Assembly (NCBI GenBank): GCA_003451635.1
Contig: DMAT01000166.1
Coordinates: forward strand, 277-10,878
Direction: 5' to 3'
DNA: 10,602 bases
From: Syntrophus sp. (in: bacteria)
GTDB taxonomy: Bacteria > Desulfobacterota > Syntrophia > Syntrophales > UBA8958
The notes under the pieces are model-generated. The model worked only from the letters and a program-made list of their open reading frames with translations. It did not search any database and had not been told where the DNA came from. Shown here piece after piece: positions 6,056 to 10,602 of this stretch. Position numbers and translations under genes: made by a program. The number at the start of each line of letters is the position of its first letter. Position 1 is the first letter of the stretch.

Positions 6056-6847
6056 ATGAATCTGGGATTGAAAAACAAGGTGGTCTTGGTGGCCGGGGGC
6101 AGTATGGGCCTGGGGCTGGCGGTGACCATGGAAATGGCCCGGGAAGGGGCGAAAGTGGCCATTTGCGCCCTCGATGATCCTTCTTTGCCGGAGGCGGAAC
6201 AGCTTATCCGCAAGGAAACGGGGGCCGAGGTAATTGCCGTGGCGGCGGACGTTTCCGACCCGTTGCAGGCGGCCCAGTTTGTTCACAAGGCCATATCGCA
6301 TTACGGGACCGTGGATATTCTGGTCAACAATGCCGGCGGACCGCCTTCGATGAGTTTTCTGGATATCGATGACGATACGTGGGCGTCCGGTTTCCGGTTG
6401 AACCTGCTGAGCACGATTGTCATGACTCGGGAAGTTGTGCCGGTGATGAAGGAGAAACGCTGGGGGAGAATCATCAACATGACCTCCATTTCCGTGAAAC
6501 AGCCCATTGACGGTCTGATCCTTTCCAATACGATCAGGTCCGGAGTTATTGGTCTGGCCAAGACCCTCTCCAATGAACTGGCGCCGTTCAATGTTACTGT
6601 AAACAGCGTCTGTCCCGGTTACACCCTGACGGAACGGGTTCGGAGCCTTGCCCGGGCCGTAGCGGAGAAGGAGAAGACAACCCCGGAAACGGTAATCAAA
6701 AGGTGGGAGTCGACCATTCCCATGGGCCGTCTGGGAACACCCGAGGAATTCGCCGCCCTAGTAGCCTTTCTTGCCTCGGAGCAAGCGGGTTACATCACCG
6801 GCGCTGCGATCCAGATTGATGGAGGCTGGTACAAAGGTGTAATGTAG
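6056..6847 (+). CDS. SDR-family protein with non-canonical active site (FabG-like fold)
   Basis: This 263-aa protein has the Rossmann fold of short-chain dehydrogenases/reductases. The dinucleotide loop is AGGSMGLG (13-20) in place of TGxxxGIG. NNAG (91-94), Asn116 and Ser144 are as expected, as are NSVCPGYT (183-190) and the C-terminal IDGGW. The catalytic Tyr-x3-Lys is missing: the aligned positions are Ser157 and Arg161 (SNTIR, followed by SGVIGLAKTLS). This fits a known divergent subgroup of 3-oxoacyl-ACP-reductase-like SDRs described as lacking the full catalytic tetrad, so a standard ketoreductase activity should not be assumed. The start at 6056 is preferred to the ATG at 6044 because GGAGGG overlaps that upstream ATG and is correctly spaced (about 5 nt) for 6056. 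It is a single gene converging on the minus-strand operon, 17 bp away. Confidence 0.85.
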   Translation: MNLGLKNKVVLVAGGSMGLGLAVTMEMAREGAKVAICALDDPSLPEAEQLIRKETGAEVIAVAADVSDPLQAAQFVHKAISHYGTVDILVNNAGGPPSMSFLDIDDDTWASGFRLNLLSTIVMTREVVPVMKEKRWGRIINMTSISVKQPIDGLILSNTIRSGVIGLAKTLSNELAPFNVTVNSVCPGYTLTERVRSLARAVAEKEKTTPETVIKRWESTIPMGRLGTPEEFAALVAFLASEQAGYITGAAIQIDGGWYKGVM

Positions 6848-6856
6848 GAAAATTGA

Positions 6857-6871
6857 GGACGGTTCTATTTT
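6857..6871 (+). repeat. Partial copy of the 7356-7412 palindrome at the convergent gene junction
   Basis: Fifteen bases here (GGACGGTTCTATTTT) are identical, in inverted orientation, to 7388-7402, that is, to half of one arm and the adjoining spacer of the palindrome inside the GT-C/TPR gene. The match continues one base further out past a single mismatch. It covers the stop codon of that gene (6865-6867) and most of the gap between the two convergent genes. Confidence 0.65.
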
Positions 6872-8658
6872 TTGTAGATGTTATCCGTTGATGCCTCCCT
6901 TAGTCCTGCGGCGGCGTTACCGTCGCCGGGGCGGAGGTTGAGGGCCTCCTGGAAATGGGCGGCAGCCTCTGCGTTTTTGCCCATTTTCAATAAGACGGCC
7001 CCCAATGTAATGTGCAGATCCGGGTTCCGGGGCTGCAACTTCAGCGCCTTTGCAAGCAGTGGTTCCGCTTCCTCATAACGTCCCTGCTTGTAAAGGGCGG
7101 CGGCCATGTTCTGGTTGGCCCCGGGGTAATGGGGCATGATCTTCAGTGATTCGGCAAACCAGGTCATAGCCGCGTCGATCTGCCCCCGGGAGGCCAGGGC
7201 GGCGCCGAGATTATTATAGGCCCAGTAATTGCCGGGGACCGCCCGGGCCGCATGGCTATAAAGGGTTACATTGTCCCGCCAACTGCCCACCTGTCGCCAC
7301 GTCAGTAAACTCAGGATAATCAGGACAGCCGCAGCGGCGGCGAAGATAATCCTTGCGGAAACAGGGGACGGTTCCATCTTCGTATGTAAAATAGAACCGT
7401 CCCCTGTTTCCGTACTTGATAAGGCCGATAGGGGGGACGGACGGGGCGCCTTTCCTGCCTTTCCATGTTTCCCATGTTTCCCCGCTGACAATGGAGGTCC
7501 TGCCGGTTGATCCCATTTTGCCCCGGTAGCCTTTTCCTCGGCCCGGAATGAAAACAGCTCCTGCCCCCCCCAGGCGATCATGATGAAAATGCCGATCAGA
7601 GGTATATAGGTGTAACGGTCTGCCATGGCCTGGACCCCCACCTGCACCAGACCGATAACGGGAATCAACGTTCCCAGATACCAGAACCAGCCCGTGATCA
7701 GGTAGGGATGGCGGCGACCCTTCCGGATTACAGCGGCGGAGACGGCTATCAATAGCCCCGCGGCGCCCAGTACTTTCCAGAGGGCAAGGCTGTCCAGGGG
7801 GTGGGGATAAAAAACGGCCAGGTTGACGGGCCATAACATCTTGCCCAAATAACTAACATAGGATACCAGGGCGTTTTCGAGACGGATCTGAAGAGGGAAA
7901 GGGGTGAGACTGTAAAGGACCCCCGATTGCTGCTGGACGACAAACACGATAATGGCGGCTGACAGAGCCAGGGCAAAAAGAGGAATCTTTTCCACGATGA
8001 GACGGCTGACCGGCGCCTGCCTTTGTCCTCCCTTCACTGCCATTCTTCCGAGGGGCCAGTAATCCAGCAGCAGCAGGACAAAGGGCAACGTGACGAGCAT
8101 CTGTTTGGCCATCAGTCCCAGAGTGAAAAAAAGCATGATCAGACCGTAGTGTTTCCAGCCCGGCGTCTCGGTAAAGCGGACGTACATCCAGGTGGTTAAT
8201 AACCAGAAAAAGGTGCTCAGGACATCCTTACGCTCCGCTGCCCAGGCTACGGATTCGACATGGAGGGGATGGAGGGCGAAGAGGGCTGCCACGAAGGCGC
8301 TCGGCCAGAGGTTGCCGGTCATTTGCCGCAGCAGCAGCAAGAGCAAAATGGTATTGAGGAGATGAAAGCAAACGTTGACCAGATGGTGGCCGGCCGGGTT
8401 CAGGCCAAAAAGCTGGACGTCCACCATATGGGAAATCCAGGTGATGGGATGCCAGTTGTTGGAATGGTAGGAAGTGAAGGCCCAGACGATATTATCAATG
8501 CTCAGGCCCGAGCGGACATGGGGATTCTCCGTAATATATTCATAGTCGTCGAAGTCAACGAAGGCGTGGTCCTTCACCTGCCCATAAACCGCAAACGTCA
8601 GCAAGGCGATACACAGGCAGATCCACAAGAGATTTTTCTTTTGCCGGGAGAGGTTCAT
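6865..8658 (-). CDS. Polytopic membrane GT-C-like protein with C-terminal TPR repeats
   Basis: The 597-aa protein starts with a membrane helix (about 11-26) and an acidic first loop (DFDDYEYI, 35-42), as in GT-C glycosyltransferases that use polyprenyl-linked sugars. The highly conserved block NWHPITWISHM (68-78), then HHLVN, LFALHPLHVESVAW (126-139) and ERKDVLSTFFW identify the TMTC/PMT-like TPR family common in Deltaproteobacteria. About nine to eleven hydrophobic segments follow, including the MADRYTYIPLIG segment (345-356). Residues about 477-590 hold three TPR units. The family is suspected to glycosylate exported proteins or polysaccharides; activity and substrate are unproven. The loop between the last two membrane segments (about 370-435) is unusually long, Gly/Lys/Pro-rich, and includes 20 residues encoded by a perfect DNA palindrome. 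The start overlaps the hflX stop (ATGA), indicating co-transcription. Confidence 0.85.
   Translation of the reverse strand: MNLSRQKKNLLWICLCIALLTFAVYGQVKDHAFVDFDDYEYITENPHVRSGLSIDNIVWAFTSYHSNNWHPITWISHMVDVQLFGLNPAGHHLVNVCFHLLNTILLLLLLRQMTGNLWPSAFVAALFALHPLHVESVAWAAERKDVLSTFFWLLTTWMYVRFTETPGWKHYGLIMLFFTLGLMAKQMLVTLPFVLLLLDYWPLGRMAVKGGQRQAPVSRLIVEKIPLFALALSAAIIVFVVQQQSGVLYSLTPFPLQIRLENALVSYVSYLGKMLWPVNLAVFYPHPLDSLALWKVLGAAGLLIAVSAAVIRKGRRHPYLITGWFWYLGTLIPVIGLVQVGVQAMADRYTYIPLIGIFIMIAWGGQELFSFRAEEKATGAKWDQPAGPPLSAGKHGKHGKAGKAPRPSPLSALSSTETGDGSILHTKMEPSPVSARIIFAAAAAVLIILSLLTWRQVGSWRDNVTLYSHAARAVPGNYWAYNNLGAALASRGQIDAAMTWFAESLKIMPHYPGANQNMAAALYKQGRYEEAEPLLAKALKLQPRNPDLHITLGAVLLKMGKNAEAAAHFQEALNLRPGDGNAAAGLREASTDNIYKK
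7356..7412. repeat. Perfect 19-bp inverted repeat (REP/MITE-like) inside a coding region
   Basis: The arms 7356-7374 and 7394-7412 (CGGAAACAGGGGACGGTTC and its exact complement) flank a 19-bp spacer. The 57-bp unit encodes residues 416-435 of the GT-C/TPR protein in frame, with no stop codon. The GGGGACGGTTC core recalls palindromic elements seen in many copies in deltaproteobacterial genomes (recall, not checked). A 15-bp partial copy lies at 6857-6871. No transposase gene is present in the window. Confidence 0.85.
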
Positions 8659-10304
8659 GGAGGGGTTTTCCCCTGTTTCCCCAGGCCTTTGACGAGGGAC
8701 TCCAGTTTTTTTATCAGCCGGGGCAGGGTTTTTTTATCCAGGGCCGTGACGGCGACGGCGTTAAAGCGCCGACACAGGGTGGCAAGAAGGGGCTTGTCCG
8801 CAACACTGTCCTCCTTGTTGAAAACCATCAGGGTGGGCTTTTCTTTGATCTCGAGATCGGCGAGGATCTTGTCCACGGCGGCGATGTGGTTTTCAAAATC
8901 GGGATTGCCGACATCGACGACGTGCATCAGTACATGGGCCTCGTGGAGTTCGTCGAGGGTTGCCCGGAAGGCGGCGAAGAGGTCCGGGGGCAGATCCCGG
9001 ATAAAGCCCACCGTATCGGTGATCACCGCTTCCGTGTCCCTCGGGAAACGGAGGCGTGAACTTTTCGGGTCCAGGGTGGCAAACAGCCGATCCTCAGTGA
9101 AGACACGGCTTTGGGTCAGGCTGTTTAGGAGCGTCGATTTTCCCGCATTCGTGTAGCCGACGATTGAGATTACGGGCAATCCCGCCTTCTCCCGCTTGAC
9201 CCGCCGCTGACCCCGGGCCTTTTCAATTTCCAGGAGGTCCTCTTCGAGGAGTTTGATCCGGTCCCGGACGCGGCGCCGGTTGATCTCCAGCTTTGTCTCC
9301 CCCGGCCCCCGGGCGCCGATGCCGCCGGTGAGGCGGGACATGGCCGTATGTTTCACCGCGAGCCTCGGGAGGAGGTATTTCAACTGGGCCAGTTCGACCT
9401 GAATCTTTCCTTCCCGGCTATGGGCCCGCTGGGCGAAGATGTCCAGGATCACCTGGGTCCGGTCGACAATCTTCATTTCCGTGAAATCGGCCAGGGAGCG
9501 CACCTGTCCGGGGGTTAGTTCGTGGTCGAAGATGAGGAGATTCGCCCCCATCTGCATGGCCCTGATCAGGACATCGGCAAGCTTCCCCTTTCCCAGGACG
9601 TAGCGGGGATCAAGGGCGTTACGGTACTGGGTGATGGCATCGAAGACCGCGACGCCGCTGGAACGGGCCAATTCCTTCAGTTCCGCAAGGGAGAGGTGGG
9701 CGTCGCCCGTGGGATTGGTCTCTACCCGAATCAAGATCCCCCGCTCCGTCGCCTCAACTTTGCGGGACTTTTGTTTTCCCGTGAATTCCCCCTCCAGGGC
9801 GGCAATGAAAGAGGTAAAGTTCATCTCCAGCTCCGAGGGGCGGGCGGGGGGAAGGAAGTCCCAGTATTTTCCGTCCGCATTTTCCGGGACCAGATGGGCG
9901 CTGTGGACGAGGCCGGGAAGTCCGTCGGCCCTGGCCTCCAGGGCGGAGATTAAATCGAGGCGCAGCAGTGCCAGGTCCGTGAGGTCGTCGTCGGTCAGCT
10001 TTTCACCGTGGAGATGGGTGTGGATGAGACGGAGGCCCCTGAAGCGAACGGAGGAAGAACGGAAACCCTCCAGGCTGGGAATGACGATCCCCTGATGATC
10101 GCCGACGATGACGAAGACAATTTCCCCCCGCCGGCTGATCAGCAGGCCAAGCTGGCGGTTGATGTTCCGGGATGCCTCGGTGAGCTGGCGGGCCAGATCG
10201 TGGGTCAGAATGAGGTCCGGGGCGATGCGGCGCCGGTAGAACTGTTCGATCCGCTTTAGCTGCTCCGCCCCCAGTCCGTTCAGGTTGCCGTGGATTTTCT
10301 GAAT
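8655..10304 (-). CDS. hflX: Ribosome-associated GTPase HflX, long form, probable AUU start
   Basis: HflX is a GTPase that binds the 50S subunit and can split stalled or heat-damaged ribosomes. Taking ATT at 10304 as start gives 549 aa, typical of the long form. The N-terminus reads IQKIHGNLNGLG, then QFYRRR, and later VFVIVGDH, all like long HflX proteins. In this numbering the HflX domain signature GGIGARGPGETKLE is at 327-340, the P-loop GYTNAGKST at 383-391, DTVGF (G3) at 430-434 and NKED (G4) at 496-499. The frame is open back to a TGA at 10397-10395 yet has no ATG, GTG or TTG before the ATG at 9824, which would delete 160 conserved residues. ATT is 13 nt after the fmdB stop and 6 nt after an AGGGGG ribosome site. 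The gene overlaps the downstream GT-C/TPR gene by 4 bp. Family certain, start codon inferred. Confidence 0.88.
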   Translation of the reverse strand: MQKIHGNLNGLGAEQLKRIEQFYRRRIAPDLILTHDLARQLTEASRNINRQLGLLISRRGEIVFVIVGDHQGIVIPSLEGFRSSSVRFRGLRLIHTHLHGEKLTDDDLTDLALLRLDLISALEARADGLPGLVHSAHLVPENADGKYWDFLPPARPSELEMNFTSFIAALEGEFTGKQKSRKVEATERGILIRVETNPTGDAHLSLAELKELARSSGVAVFDAITQYRNALDPRYVLGKGKLADVLIRAMQMGANLLIFDHELTPGQVRSLADFTEMKIVDRTQVILDIFAQRAHSREGKIQVELAQLKYLLPRLAVKHTAMSRLTGGIGARGPGETKLEINRRRVRDRIKLLEEDLLEIEKARGQRRVKREKAGLPVISIVGYTNAGKSTLLNSLTQSRVFTEDRLFATLDPKSSRLRFPRDTEAVITDTVGFIRDLPPDLFAAFRATLDELHEAHVLMHVVDVGNPDFENHIAAVDKILADLEIKEKPTLMVFNKEDSVADKPLLATLCRRFNAVAVTALDKKTLPRLIKKLESLVKGLGKQGKTPP

Positions 10305-10316
10305 GGGGGACCCCCT
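10305..10316 (-). promoter_or_regulatory. Ribosome site of hflX within a GGGGG/CCCCC palindrome
   Basis: The 13-nt gap between the fmdB stop and the hflX ATT holds AGGGGG (10316-10311) followed by TCCCCC (10310-10305). AGGGGG is a fair Shine-Dalgarno sequence at about 6 nt from ATT, but the next bases are its complement, so a tight G:C hairpin with a 3-nt loop could hide it. This site decides the hflX start. Confidence 0.5.
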
Positions 10317-10317
10317 G

Positions 10318-10521
10318 TTATTTGAATTTGTGGGGGTTGACCTTTTTCTCCATGGTATCGAGGAAGCTCGACCAGGAGTTCGTCTGGAAAGCCGTCACTA
10401 ATTTTTGCGGTTTATCTGACCCGCATTCCGGGCAGGTCAGGGCGTCCGGGGCCTCTTTCATCTTCAGGAAGGCCTCAAACTTGAATTGGCATTTACGGCA
10501 TTCAAAATCGTAGAGGGGCAT
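10318..10521 (-). CDS. FmdB-family small zinc-ribbon protein
   Basis: This 67-aa protein begins MPLYDFECRKC, the typical opening of the FmdB family of putative regulatory proteins. Two CxxC pairs (Cys8/Cys11 and Cys30/Cys33) form a zinc-ribbon. A polar tail rich in Lys, Phe and Ser follows. Zinc binding is expected; a regulatory role is only suggested by the family name, and DNA or protein partners are unknown. The start is supported by AAGGAG about 6 nt upstream. It is the first gene of the apparent fmdB-hflX-GT-C/TPR operon, with a promoter about 30 bp before the start codon. Confidence 0.9.
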   Translation of the reverse strand: MPLYDFECRKCQFKFEAFLKMKEAPDALTCPECGSDKPQKLVTAFQTNSWSSFLDTMEKKVNPHKFK

Positions 10522-10551
10522 AAATCTCCTTCAAGGTTGTTTTGTTGCGGA

Positions 10552-10580
10552 ACTATACACGAAGAATATTTGTGAGGCAA
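10552..10580 (-). promoter_or_regulatory. Probable promoter of the fmdB-hflX operon
   Basis: On the minus strand TTGCCT (10580-10575), a 17-bp AT-rich spacer and TATAGT (10557-10552) form a reasonable sigma70-type promoter. The predicted start near 10545 gives a leader of about 24 nt containing the AAGGAG site. The last 22 bases of the window upstream are AT-rich with no visible gene. Confidence 0.6.
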
Positions 10581-10602
10581 CATGATATTTCCAAAAAGAA
10601 AA

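Noticed and set aside
8260..9156. 298-aa plus-strand open frame across the hflX/GT-C gene junction
   Set aside because: It spans two unrelated genes on the opposite strand and shows no domain; shadow.
9822..9824. ATG at 9824 as the start of HflX (389 aa)
   Set aside because: The frame upstream is open and encodes 160 residues matching the long HflX N-terminus; starting here would remove them, and no good ribosome site precedes this ATG.

Overview
The window looks like a chromosomal segment of an anaerobic Gram-negative bacterium. A Kdo transferase (waaA) implies a lipopolysaccharide outer membrane. A four-subunit, ferredoxin-linked 2-oxoacid oxidoreductase (porCDAB) implies anaerobic metabolism. 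The combination of GC-rich coding DNA, a membrane GT-C/TPR protein, a long-form HflX and REP-like palindromes resembles Desulfobacterota/Deltaproteobacteria, perhaps a Syntrophus-like lineage. That placement is inference; nothing here fixes the genus.

Layout, left to right. (1) 1-1079, plus strand: the 3' part of waaA, cut by the window edge. (2) 4066-1091, minus strand: the tight operon porC-porD-porA-porB (gaps of 4 bp, one 8-bp overlap), converging on waaA with only 11 bp between stop codons. (3) About 4327-4092, minus strand: a consensus promoter, about 165 nt of foldable RNA and a strong intrinsic terminator, ending about 26 bp before porC. This is either an independent small RNA or a leader/attenuator for the por operon. 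(4) 5425-4346, minus strand: a membrane-anchored SGNH hydrolase-like gene. (5) 5522-5642: two near-consensus, back-to-back promoters whose -35 ends lie in the arms of a roughly 20-bp inverted repeat; they drive the SGNH gene and a small lipoprotein gene (5698-5943). (6) 6056-6847, plus strand: an SDR-fold protein lacking the catalytic Tyr and Lys. (7) 10521-6865, minus strand: an apparent operon fmdB-hflX-GT-C/TPR membrane protein, with its own promoter at the right edge.

The points most worth a second look are: hflX, whose reading frame contains no ATG, GTG or TTG before codon 161 and appears to start at AUU just after a GGGGG/CCCCC palindrome; the structured RNA plus terminator upstream of porCDAB; a perfect 19-bp inverted repeat inserted in frame in the GT-C/TPR gene, with a partial copy at that gene's 3' end; the inverted repeat joining the divergent promoters; and the unusual first cluster motif in PorD.

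No complete transposon, CRISPR array, rRNA, tRNA or phage module is visible. I did not find a clear, wholly new multi-gene system. The genes belong to known families, and the novelty lies mainly in regulatory and repeat structure.
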